Shown here: piece after piece, positions 1-6,612 of the stretch
Position numbering within the stretch: position 1 is the stretch's first letter
Layout of the letters: each line of letters begins with the position of its first letter
DNA from: an uncultured Desulfuromonas sp.
GTDB lineage: Bacteria; Desulfobacterota; Desulfuromonadia; Desulfuromonadales; Trichloromonadaceae
Length of the DNA stretch: 10,940 nucleotides
Direction of reading: 5' to 3'
Assembly: GCA_937982495.1 (NCBI GenBank)
Contig: CALJLX010000568.1
Coordinates: 1 to 10,940 of the forward strand
Translations under genes and position numbers: made by a program
The notes under the pieces: model-generated
What the model was told of the DNA's origin: nothing
Database searches by the model: none
What the model saw: only the letters and a program-made list of their open reading frames with translations

Positions 1-3000
1 GGCAGAGCGCCTGGGTCCTGGGCACGGCCACGACCCCGGCCGCCGGGGCCACGCCGCGTTTTGACGCGGTCGGCCTCTCCGAATCGGAAATCGGCCTGGC
101 CTGGGATGACGGCACCTTCGACGAGGACCGCTTCATTGTCGCGCGCTGTCTCGGCAGTGGCGCCGACTGTGACGAGGACAATGAATTCACCACGGAGGTA
201 GCGGTCAAGCCGGGGAGCGTGCCCGATCTTTTGCTGCTGTACCGGATGAACGAGACCCTCTGGAACAGTACGGCGGGGGAAGTCCGGGACGATTCCGGCA
301 ACGGTCGTCACGGTCGTTCCTACGGCGGCGCCGTAACCGCCAGCGACGGCAAGTATTACCGCGCCGGGGTGTTCGACGGCAGCAACGACTATGTAACGAC
401 GCCGCTGGTTGTCGACCAGTCCGCGACCGGTCCCGGCGTCACCTTCGAGGCCTGGGTCTATCCGACGGTCAACAGCAGCAGTTACAAATACCTGTTCAGC
501 ACCGACAACGCCGGCAGCGACTGGGGGTTGGCCCTGTACGGCGCCAACTGGTATGTGAGCAACGGCACCAGCGCCGTCAATACCGGTCAGGCCGCTCTCT
601 TCAATGCCTGGCAGCATCTGGCCCTCAGCTTCCAGCCCGGCGTCGGCATCAAGCTCTATCGCAACGGCGCGCTGATCTGGTCCAACGCCACCATCAGCTA
701 CGACAGCAGCAGCGCCGCCATGACCATCGGCCGCCAGGGGAATTACAACCAGTACTACTTCCCCGGCCGCATCGACGATCTGGCTGTCTACAACCGGCCG
801 CTCACCCTGGCGGAAATTCAGCAGCACTATCAGCATCAGATCCAGATTTTCGAACATAACGACAGCGGCCTGCTGCCGGGGACCACCTATACCTATCGTC
901 TCACCGCCGAGCGCGCGGCCGACTGCCCGTGGAGTTCGACGATCCTGGCTTCGGGCACGACCTTCGGGCCGCCGCCGCCGACCGGGCTGATCGCCATGCC
1001 CGTGCATACCAATCGCATCGATCTCGCCTGGTCCGACGAAACCGGTTCGGAAACCGCCTTCCGGGTGCAACGCTGCCAGGGGATGGGCTGCAGCGATTTC
1101 ACCGATCTGGGCGCTCTGTTGCCGGCCAATTCCACCAGCATCAGCGATACTTCCGTCTGCCCGGGGCAGGTTTACCGCTATCAGGTCCGGGCCGAGAAGA
1201 GCGACGGTCCGGTCTGGACCACGCCCTGGATGGGCCCGGTGGAGGCGACCGCCCTGGCGCCGGTCGATCCGACGGCGCTCACGGCCCGGCGCGCGGCGGA
1301 AAACCAGATCGATCTTTTCTGGCAGGACGGCAATCCCGACGAAAGCGGATTCGTGGTCGAGCGCTGCGCCGGGGAGGGGTGCGTCGATTACGCGCCGATC
1401 GCGACCCTGGCCGCCAACGAGGTCGGGAGCAATCTCATCGTCGGCGCCAACGGCGCGGTCGGCTCCTTTGCCGCCCTTGTCGCCGATGTGGTTCATCCCC
1501 GGACCAAGGCAACGGTCAAAGCCTTGAAACTGACCCATGCCGGCAGCACGCCGGTGTCCCAGTCCGCCACCCTCAATCTGTTGACCGATACGGTCTATCA
1601 AGTCACTTTCGAGGCCTGGAGCGACGAGGGGGAAGCGATCACCCTGCAAAACGATCTCTTTCCCGATACCCTGCCGGAGATTGCCCAGACCGTCGGTCCG
1701 ACCCCGCAATACTACCGGGCGCTCTTCAGCAGCGCCCACGCCGACATGGCGAGCGCGGTGCTGCGCTTCTTCCATAACGCCTCGGGTCGAACCCTCTACG
1801 TGACCAATATCACCCTGACCCGCCTGACCTATCCGGCCGGCTACTCCGACCTCGATTCGGGATTGGCCCCCAATACCCCCTATTCCTATCGGGTCAAGAC
1901 GTTCAAAACCGGCGCTTGCGGCTGGAACAGCGGCTACACCGGCGGCGCCTCGGCCGTGACTTCGCTGGACGCGCCTGGTACCCTGACCGCGACCGCTGTC
2001 GATACCACCACCATCGAGCTCTCGTGGAGCGACAATTTCTCTTCCGAAACCGGCACCCTGATCGAGCGCTGCGCCGGCGCGGACTGCGACGATTTCAGCC
2101 GGATCGCCGTCGTCGGCGCGAACGTCACCCGCTTCAGCGACCCCGCCGTCGCCGAAGGGTCCGGTTACCGCTATCGGATCAAAGCGGTGAATGAGGGACT
2201 TTCCAACGGCGGCGGCGGAACCTGGACCCGGAGCAAGCCGGTTTCCTTCACTGCTTTCGGCGCCTATGAAAACTACGAAATGGTCGTGCCTTTCGATCCG
2301 GATATGCGTCCCGACTTCGGCGATTTGCGCTTTTACGACGAAACCGCGAAAACCCAGCTCCCCTGCTGGATCAAGACCAAAGTCGACGGCGTCTCCGCCA
2401 CCGTCTGGTTCTCCGCCCGCGCCAATAACGGCATCAGCCTTTACTACGGCAATCCCAACGCCGTCGCCGACGGTTCCGCCAACGACATCGCCGATACCTA
2501 CCTCTTCCCCGGCAGTGTCATCGACAGTGGCAAGTGGGTGGAAATCGATCCCAGCGGCGGCATCGCCCAGAACAACGCCCTGCTGCTCAACGACGTGACC
2601 GATGCCTGGACCATGGCCCTGATCTCCAAGGCCACCTATTCCCGGAGCGAGGGGCGGGAGTTGTACTTCGACCTGACCATCCCCGCCGATACCCCCGGCA
2701 ACAACCATTTCATGGCCGGCTGGGAGCTCAACCAGACCGCCAGCGCCGCCAACAGTCAGCTGGTGTACGGTCTGTACTGGAACAACTATGCCTTCGGGGT
2801 TTATCAGAAGGGGGGCAGCCTGGGGGTTGTCGGCTTCAATTATGTCGCCGATACCCGCTATCGGATGAAGATCGTGCTCAAGACGGCCGGGGCCAAATAT
2901 TACGTGCGTGGCGGCGCCTATGGCGACTGGACCCTGATTCACGAAAACGCCACCTACAATGACGCCACCCTGCGCCTCGGCATTCACCAGTATTCCCATC

Positions 3001-3740
3001 AGGCCATGATTCATCGCGTCAGTGTCGCCCCCGGCACGGTCAAAACCGGCGCCGCCCTGGGTGCCGAGCAAAGCAGCCCCGGCTACGCCTTCGCCTTCAC
3101 CTGGAGCAGTGCTTACGGCAATGTCGCCGCTGTCGTCACCCCAGCCAAGGTCGCGCCTTCCGGCCTGGCCGCCGTCGCCGTCAGCGACAGTCGCATCGAA
3201 CTGACCTGGAACGACAATTCCGGCGACGAATCGGGCTTCAGGATCGAGCGCTGCGCCGGGATCGGCTGCGATAATTTCAGCCAGATCGCCGTGGTCGGCG
3301 CCGATGTGGCGAGCTACGGCGACAGCGGGCTTTCCCCCTCCACCCATTACCGCTACCGGGTGCGCGCCTACAAGACCGCCGCCTACCCCTGGGAGAGCGG
3401 CTACAGCAACAGCGCCGGCGCCCTGCTTTTCACCCAGCCCCCTTCGGGACTGACTGCCGTCGCCCTCAACTCGCGCATGATCCGCCTCGACTGGGAGGAC
3501 AACGGCAGTGACGAAGAGGGCTACGAAATCGAAGTGCAGGTCTGGAACGGCCGTTTCGTCCCGACCGCTCGGGTCGGCGCCGATGTGGTCAGCTATGTCG
3601 ACCGGGTGGGGATCGATGCCGAAACCCGCTACGTCTATCGCGTGCGCCCCTATCGCGGGCAGGATCTCTCCCCGTACAGCAACGAAGCCGCCGTCGTCAC
3701 CCCGGAGTTTTCCGAAGGGGATACGACCTGCCCGCCGTGA
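1..3740 (+). CDS. Large FN3-repeat surface protein with LamG, CBM-like and DUF2341 insertions (5' partial)
   Basis: Partial at the left edge: the frame is open from base 3 and already encodes FN3 sequence there, so the GTG at 219 is internal. At least 1245 residues are visible. Numbered from base 219, FN3 units fall at about 251-346, 976-1071 and 1073-1162. Three more are split by inserted domains: one by a LamG-type concanavalin fold (about 4-206, with DDSGNGRHG and VFDGSNDYV), one by a carbohydrate-binding-like beta-sandwich (about 401-541), and one by DUF2341 (about 676-760) plus a further beta-sandwich (to about 950). Most FN3 units carry an RCxGxxC cysteine pair. LamG and DUF2341 modules are known from extracellular proteins that bind sugars or surfaces; export and adhesion are inferred because the N-terminus is missing. 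There is no C-terminal membrane anchor or sorting signal; it ends TTCPP. It is probably co-transcribed with the beta-helix gene 10 bases downstream. No catalytic domain was recognised. Confidence 0.88.
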   Translation, partial: QSAWVLGTATTPAAGATPRFDAVGLSESEIGLAWDDGTFDEDRFIVARCLGSGADCDEDNEFTTEVAVKPGSVPDLLLLYRMNETLWNSTAGEVRDDSGNGRHGRSYGGAVTASDGKYYRAGVFDGSNDYVTTPLVVDQSATGPGVTFEAWVYPTVNSSSYKYLFSTDNAGSDWGLALYGANWYVSNGTSAVNTGQAALFNAWQHLALSFQPGVGIKLYRNGALIWSNATISYDSSSAAMTIGRQGNYNQYYFPGRIDDLAVYNRPLTLAEIQQHYQHQIQIFEHNDSGLLPGTTYTYRLTAERAADCPWSSTILASGTTFGPPPPTGLIAMPVHTNRIDLAWSDETGSETAFRVQRCQGMGCSDFTDLGALLPANSTSISDTSVCPGQVYRYQVRAEKSDGPVWTTPWMGPVEATALAPVDPTALTARRAAENQIDLFWQDGNPDESGFVVERCAGEGCVDYAPIATLAANEVGSNLIVGANGAVGSFAALVADVVHPRTKATVKALKLTHAGSTPVSQSATLNLLTDTVYQVTFEAWSDEGEAITLQNDLFPDTLPEIAQTVGPTPQYYRALFSSAHADMASAVLRFFHNASGRTLYVTNITLTRLTYPAGYSDLDSGLAPNTPYSYRVKTFKTGACGWNSGYTGGASAVTSLDAPGTLTATAVDTTTIELSWSDNFSSETGTLIERCAGADCDDFSRIAVVGANVTRFSDPAVAEGSGYRYRIKAVNEGLSNGGGGTWTRSKPVSFTAFGAYENYEMVVPFDPDMRPDFGDLRFYDETAKTQLPCWIKTKVDGVSATVWFSARANNGISLYYGNPNAVADGSANDIADTYLFPGSVIDSGKWVEIDPSGGIAQNNALLLNDVTDAWTMALISKATYSRSEGRELYFDLTIPADTPGNNHFMAGWELNQTASAANSQLVYGLYWNNYAFGVYQKGGSLGVVGFNYVADTRYRMKIVLKTAGAKYYVRGGAYGDWTLIHENATYNDATLRLGIHQYSHQAMIHRVSVAPGTVKTGAALGAEQSSPGYAFAFTWSSAYGNVAAVVTPAKVAPSGLAAVAVSDSRIELTWNDNSGDESGFRIERCAGIGCDNFSQIAVVGADVASYGDSGLSPSTHYRYRVRAYKTAAYPWESGYSNSAGALLFTQPPSGLTAVALNSRMIRLDWEDNGSDEEGYEIEVQVWNGRFVPTARVGADVVSYVDRVGIDAETRYVYRVRPYRGQDLSPYSNEAAVVTPEFSEGDTTCPP
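3..3704 (+). repeat. Tandem fibronectin type III domain array (six units plus the tail of a seventh)
   Basis: The repeating pattern is PxxLxA...xIxLxWxDxxxxExGFxIERCAGxGCxxF, then a short DSGLxPxTxYxYRVxA segment and a WxSGYSN-like end. Approximate units: tail of a unit at 3-41; unit 1 at 51-227 plus 849-968; unit 2 at 969-1256; unit 3 at 1257-1418 plus 1842-1967; unit 4 at 1971-2219 plus 3093-3140; unit 5 at 3144-3431; unit 6 at 3435-3704. Units 1, 3 and 4 are interrupted by other domains. Unit 6 lacks the cysteine pair and is the most diverged, as is common for a terminal repeat. Confidence 0.75.
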
Positions 3741-3750
3741 GGATTTTACG

Positions 3751-5400
3751 ATGAGAGTCCCCGAAGCCCCGGGCTTTGGGGGCATGACAGCGAACGGTTC
3801 CGCCGCGATGAAGACCGGGTGCATATACCTCTTTGTCCTTTCCTGCCTCCTGCTTGCGGTTCCCGAACCGGGCTTCGCCCTGGTGCTGGAAGAGGATACG
3901 GTCTGGCGGGGGCGGGTGCGGGTCGCAGAAGAGGTGCGAGTGGCCCCGCGCGCGACCTTGCTCATCGAGCCCGGCGCCCGGATCGAGTTCGCCCCGGCGG
4001 AAACCGGGAATGAGCAAGCTCCGGCGCGATTGAAGGTGCTCGGCAAGCTGATCGCCCAGGGCACGGAGGAAGCGCCGATCCTCTTCACCTCGGCGGCGGA
4101 AAGACCGGCACCCGGCGACTGGGGCGGGCTGGTCTTCGAGAACCCGGAGGCGACGGCGATCAGCCGTTTGCGCCACTGCCGCGTCGAATTCGCCGAGACC
4201 GCCATCGACGGCGGCCTCGGGAAGCTGGTCGTGGAGGATGTCGAACTGAGCCGGAACCGGCTGGCCCTTTGCGCCCGGAAGAAGTTTGCCGGGGGGATGT
4301 TCAACGGCACGCTTCTCGACAACGACAACGGTTGCCGCTTTCTGCAAAACTCCCTGTTCGCGCTGGAAAACTGCCGGATTGTCCGGAGCCTGCAAGACGG
4401 CATCCGCTGCGACAGGAACAGCTCTCCGGCCATCGGCAATTGCGCCATCGTCGCCGGTGGAGCGGCCGGTATCCGTTGCCTCTCCGGGTCGTCGCCGCGA
4501 ATCGAAGGCTGTCTCATCGAGGGGAATCAAACCGGGCTGCATGCGGAGATGAAGAGCGATCCGCAGGTGCGCGACAGCGACATCCTCGACAACGGCACCG
4601 GCGTTCACGCGGAAAAACTGGTGGCGCCGCTCCTGCTTGGCTGTCGTCTTCTCGGCAACGGGACGGGGCTCTTCTGCAACCTTTCCGCTTCCCCCCGTCT
4701 GCGCGGCTGTTATCTGGATGACAATCGGAATTTCGCCGTGGTGGTGGGGGACAAGCAGTCGCGGGTGGTCGACGCCCTGCTCCCCGATGCCGGCGAGCGT
4801 CGGCAACGACGGCGGCAAAGCGCCGAGGACACTTCGGCGAACGGCGCCGAGCGAATGTTCGCCGAAGGCGGGGAAATCCTCATCGATCTTCGCGACAACT
4901 GGTGGGGAAATGGCGCGACGGAGCGCATGCGCGCCCTAGGCGGACCGGGCAATCTGGAACTGTTCGACGACGGCCATGACCGGCCCGAGGTCGAATACCA
5001 GGGGCGCCGCTATCCTCGAGACCGGGTTCTCTATATTCCCTGGCTGGAAAGCGCCCCAAGGGAAGTGGGCCGTCCGCGCAAAGGGTACGCGGGGATTTCC
5101 GGCCGGGCGGAGGTGGCGGGCGTTCCCCTGGGCGGGGCGCGGGTCCATGCTTTCCGCGATGGCGGCGAAGATTTGCGCGGGGAGGGATTTTCCTTTTCGG
5201 CCCCGACCGCCGCCGACGGAACATTCTCCCTGCATCTGGCGCCGGGGCGTTACTGGCTGGCGTTGAAGAAAACGCGGGAAGGCCTGCCGCAAGCGGTGCC
5301 CGAAGCGGGGGATATCTTCATCCCCCGCGCCGACAACCCGGTGACGGTCGCGCCCGGTGCCGTCACGGAAATCTTTTTCCGGGGCGGGGGACATCCCTAG
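3751..5400 (+). CDS. Exported right-handed parallel beta-helix protein with C-terminal carboxypeptidase-regulatory-like domain
   Basis: 549 residues from the ATG at 3751, chosen because TGAGGA overlaps the previous stop and lies 7-8 bases upstream. The ATG at 3808 (530 residues) would give a more ordinary signal peptide but has no SD site. The hydrophobic signal stretch begins after MKTGC and probably ends near PGFA. About nine beta-helix coils of 22-23 residues follow (roughly residues 60-335), with the pattern SxPxIxxCxIxxNxxGI. A Gln/Arg/Ser-rich linker comes next, then an NWWG motif (383-386), common at the end of NosD/pectate-lyase-like helices, then a beta-sandwich of the carboxypeptidase-regulatory type (about 446-544, DGTFSLHLAPGRYWLAL). 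Beta-helix folds often bind or cut polysaccharide, but no lyase active site was recognised, so a structural or binding role is as likely. It stands between two other exported-protein genes, 10 bases after one and 19 before the next. Confidence 0.85.
   Translation: MRVPEAPGFGGMTANGSAAMKTGCIYLFVLSCLLLAVPEPGFALVLEEDTVWRGRVRVAEEVRVAPRATLLIEPGARIEFAPAETGNEQAPARLKVLGKLIAQGTEEAPILFTSAAERPAPGDWGGLVFENPEATAISRLRHCRVEFAETAIDGGLGKLVVEDVELSRNRLALCARKKFAGGMFNGTLLDNDNGCRFLQNSLFALENCRIVRSLQDGIRCDRNSSPAIGNCAIVAGGAAGIRCLSGSSPRIEGCLIEGNQTGLHAEMKSDPQVRDSDILDNGTGVHAEKLVAPLLLGCRLLGNGTGLFCNLSASPRLRGCYLDDNRNFAVVVGDKQSRVVDALLPDAGERRQRRRQSAEDTSANGAERMFAEGGEILIDLRDNWWGNGATERMRALGGPGNLELFDDGHDRPEVEYQGRRYPRDRVLYIPWLESAPREVGRPRKGYAGISGRAEVAGVPLGGARVHAFRDGGEDLRGEGFSFSAPTAADGTFSLHLAPGRYWLALKKTREGLPQAVPEAGDIFIPRADNPVTVAPGAVTEIFFRGGGHP
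3757..3783 (+). other. Strong hairpin at the start of the beta-helix gene
   Basis: Bases 3757-3768 can pair with 3772-3783 around a CCG loop: 12 pairs, mostly G-C, with two G-U wobbles. No T-run follows, so it is not a canonical terminator. It lies inside the reading frame if translation starts at 3751, or in the gap between genes if it starts at 3808. Confidence 0.5.
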
Positions 5401-5419
5401 CAGAAGGGAGGAAGCGGTC

Positions 5420-5857
5420 ATGGCGAGAGGTATGGCGGGCTGGTTGGCGCTGATTCTTCTCTGTTTGCCCATGTCGGCGGCCGGGGGGGAGTCTCACGCC
5501 GAGGGGACGGTTGTCGGCCAGGTCTTTGACGAAGGACGGGAAAATTATCGCGGGCTGGCGCTGCTCTGGCGGGACTGCGCGGCGGGCAATGATCTCGGCA
5601 AGCCCGACTTCGCCGCCGCGCTGGCGGAAGACGGCGGTTTTGCCGTGCAGGCGCCGCCGGGGGAGTACTGCCTCGGCGTATTGGTTCGGGGCACGGAGGG
5701 GAAGCTTTCCGGCCCGCCGCGGCGGGGGGATCTGATTTTTCTGACCCCGGGCGCTGAGGGGGAGGGTTACCGGATCACCCTCGAATCCGGAAGCCGTCTC
5801 GATGTCGGAAACCATGGGGAGGGCCGGCTCGTTTCCGGCGAGGAATCCGGCCGCTAG
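5420..5857 (+). CDS. Small secreted carboxypeptidase-regulatory-like (beta-sandwich) protein
   Basis: 145 residues. The ATG at 5420 is preceded by a strong SD (GGGAGGAAG, ending 6 bases upstream). The N-terminus is a typical Sec signal peptide: MARG, then a hydrophobic run, with likely cleavage after AGG or ESHA. The mature part reads like one carboxypeptidase-regulatory or transthyretin-like sandwich: GTVVGQV, then AEDGGFAVQAPPGEYCLGV, then GDLIFLTPG. The same order of motifs occurs in the C-terminal domain of the upstream beta-helix protein (ADGTFSLHLAPGRYWLAL, GDIFIPRAD), so the two are probably related by duplication. It lies 19 bases after that gene and is probably its operon partner. 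Function is unknown; a binding or structural role outside the inner membrane is inferred. The stop codon overlaps that of the convergent mntP. Confidence 0.75.
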   Translation: MARGMAGWLALILLCLPMSAAGGESHAEGTVVGQVFDEGRENYRGLALLWRDCAAGNDLGKPDFAAALAEDGGFAVQAPPGEYCLGVLVRGTEGKLSGPPRRGDLIFLTPGAEGEGYRITLESGSRLDVGNHGEGRLVSGEESGR

Positions 5858-6420
5858 CCGGCCAGGGTGTGTTCGAGGAGGATCTTCAGGCCGATGGCGC
5901 AGAGGACGAGTCCGCCGAGAACTTCGACCCGTTTTCCCCACATCCGGCCGATGCGGCCGCCCATGAGCATGCCGGCGACGGTCAGCGCGCCGCAGACCAG
6001 GCCGATGACGGCCGCCGGCAGCCAGACGTCGACCCCGAGCATGCCCAGCGAAAGCCCCACCGCCAGGGCGTCGATGCTGGTGGCGACGGAAAGCATGACC
6101 AACGTCAGGCCGCGAGTCGGGTCGCTCGCTTCGGCCTCGTCATCCTCTTTTTCGAAGGCCTCGCGGATCATCTTGACGCCGACGAAGAGGAGCAGGCCGA
6201 AGGCGATCCAGTGGTCGTAGTCGGCGATCCAGCGCTGCACGCTGATCCCCGCCAGCCAGCCGATGACCGGCATCATTCCCTGAAACAGTCCAAAGTGGAA
6301 ACCGAAGCGGAAGAGGTGGCGGCCGGTAATCCGCTCCAGGGTCACGCCGGCGGCCAGGGAGACGGCAAAGGCATCCATGGCCAGGGCCAGGGCGATGCCG
6401 AAAATGGTGGTCAGGGTCAT
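5854..6420 (-). CDS. mntP: Manganese efflux pump MntP
   Basis: 188 residues, as long as E. coli MntP. The ATG (6418-6420) is preceded by GGAGGG with 7 bases of spacing; a longer in-frame extension to 6480 would run through the promoter and is rejected. Six hydrophobic segments fit the family. The two family-defining acidic motifs are present in duplicated halves: MDAFAVS with Asp16, and SIDALAVG with Asp117. Between the halves is a charged cytoplasmic loop (EKEDDEAEASD, about 90-100). The protein sits in the inner membrane and exports Mn(II), protecting against manganese excess. It is a single-gene unit convergent with the exported-protein operon and divergent from fabI. A near-consensus promoter gives a leader of only about 25 bases, so the Mn-sensing yybP-ykoY riboswitch often found on such genes does not fit here. 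Confidence 0.95.
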   Translation of the reverse strand: MTLTTIFGIALALAMDAFAVSLAAGVTLERITGRHLFRFGFHFGLFQGMMPVIGWLAGISVQRWIADYDHWIAFGLLLFVGVKMIREAFEKEDDEAEASDPTRGLTLVMLSVATSIDALAVGLSLGMLGVDVWLPAAVIGLVCGALTVAGMLMGGRIGRMWGKRVEVLGGLVLCAIGLKILLEHTLAG

Positions 6421-6451
6421 GGATAATCCCTCCGGGATAAAGAACGGCGGG

Positions 6452-6480
6452 ATTGTCCGTCGTCCTTTTGGCTTTGTCAA
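6452..6480 (-). promoter_or_regulatory. sigma70-type promoter of mntP
   Basis: On the minus strand a perfect TTGACA (6480-6475) is followed by 17 bases and then GACAAT (6457-6452; four of six matches to TATAAT). The predicted start near 6445 leaves about 25 bases, including the GGAGGG SD site, before the mntP ATG. Confidence 0.65.
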
Positions 6481-6481
6481 C

Positions 6482-6497
6482 GGTGAATCGGGTGAAT
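6482..6497. repeat. Direct repeat GGTGAAT x2 next to the mntP -35 box
   Basis: GGTGAAT occurs at 6482-6488 and 6491-6497, a 9-base period, immediately upstream (in mntP direction) of its -35 box. An 8-base palindrome GATTAATC (6498-6505) and a CCTCG/CGAGG inverted repeat (6509-6520) follow. The position suits a regulator site for either divergent gene, but no known operator was recognised. Confidence 0.35.
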
Positions 6498-6541
6498 GAT
6501 TAATCCTCCCTCGGGCGAGGTCGGCGGCGCGGTCAAAGTGC

Positions 6542-6569
6542 TTGCTTTATCGAGCATGATCTGTTAAAG
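6542..6569 (+). promoter_or_regulatory. Possible fabI promoter (weak match)
   Basis: TTGCTT (6542-6547) lies 16 bases before TTAAAG (6564-6569). The -35 match is good and the -10 poor, so this is tentative. A fabI promoter must lie somewhere in 6421-6600, because the upstream gene is divergent. Confidence 0.3.
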
Positions 6570-6574
6570 AATTG

Positions 6575-6602
6575 CCTTCGAACGAGGTCGATCACGAAGG
6601 AG
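6575..6602 (+). promoter_or_regulatory. Inverted repeat that would mask the fabI Shine-Dalgarno site
   Basis: CCTTCG (6575-6580) is complementary to CGAAGG (6595-6600) across a 14-base loop. The right arm overlaps AAGGAG (6597-6602), the SD site of fabI, which lies 10 bases before the ATG at 6613. Pairing in the mRNA would hide part of the ribosome-binding site. Confidence 0.4.
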
Positions 6603-6612
6603 ATTGCAGACA

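Noticed and set aside
219..221. GTG at 219 as the start of the FN3 protein
   Set aside because: The same frame is open back to base 3 and encodes recognisable FN3 sequence (IGLAWDD, then an RC...C pair). There is no signal peptide after the GTG, and it would cut an FN3 unit in half.
1..3740. c-type cytochrome (CxxCH) sites in the FN3 protein
   Set aside because: The cysteine pairs are spaced C-x4-C or C-x6-C and are not followed by His, so they are not haem-binding sites.
3697..4818. 373-codon open frame on the minus strand opposite the beta-helix gene
   Set aside because: It is antisense to a gene with a clear domain structure, its product shows no recognisable motifs, and long antisense frames are expected at this GC content.
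6531..6545. sigma54-like promoter (GG...TTGC) before fabI
   Set aside because: The GG and GC elements are separated by 11 bases instead of the required 10, and the -24 element otherwise matches poorly.
6421..6600. yybP-ykoY manganese riboswitch upstream of mntP
   Set aside because: The best promoter leaves a leader of only about 25 bases, and I found no convincing match to the riboswitch core in the rest of the region.
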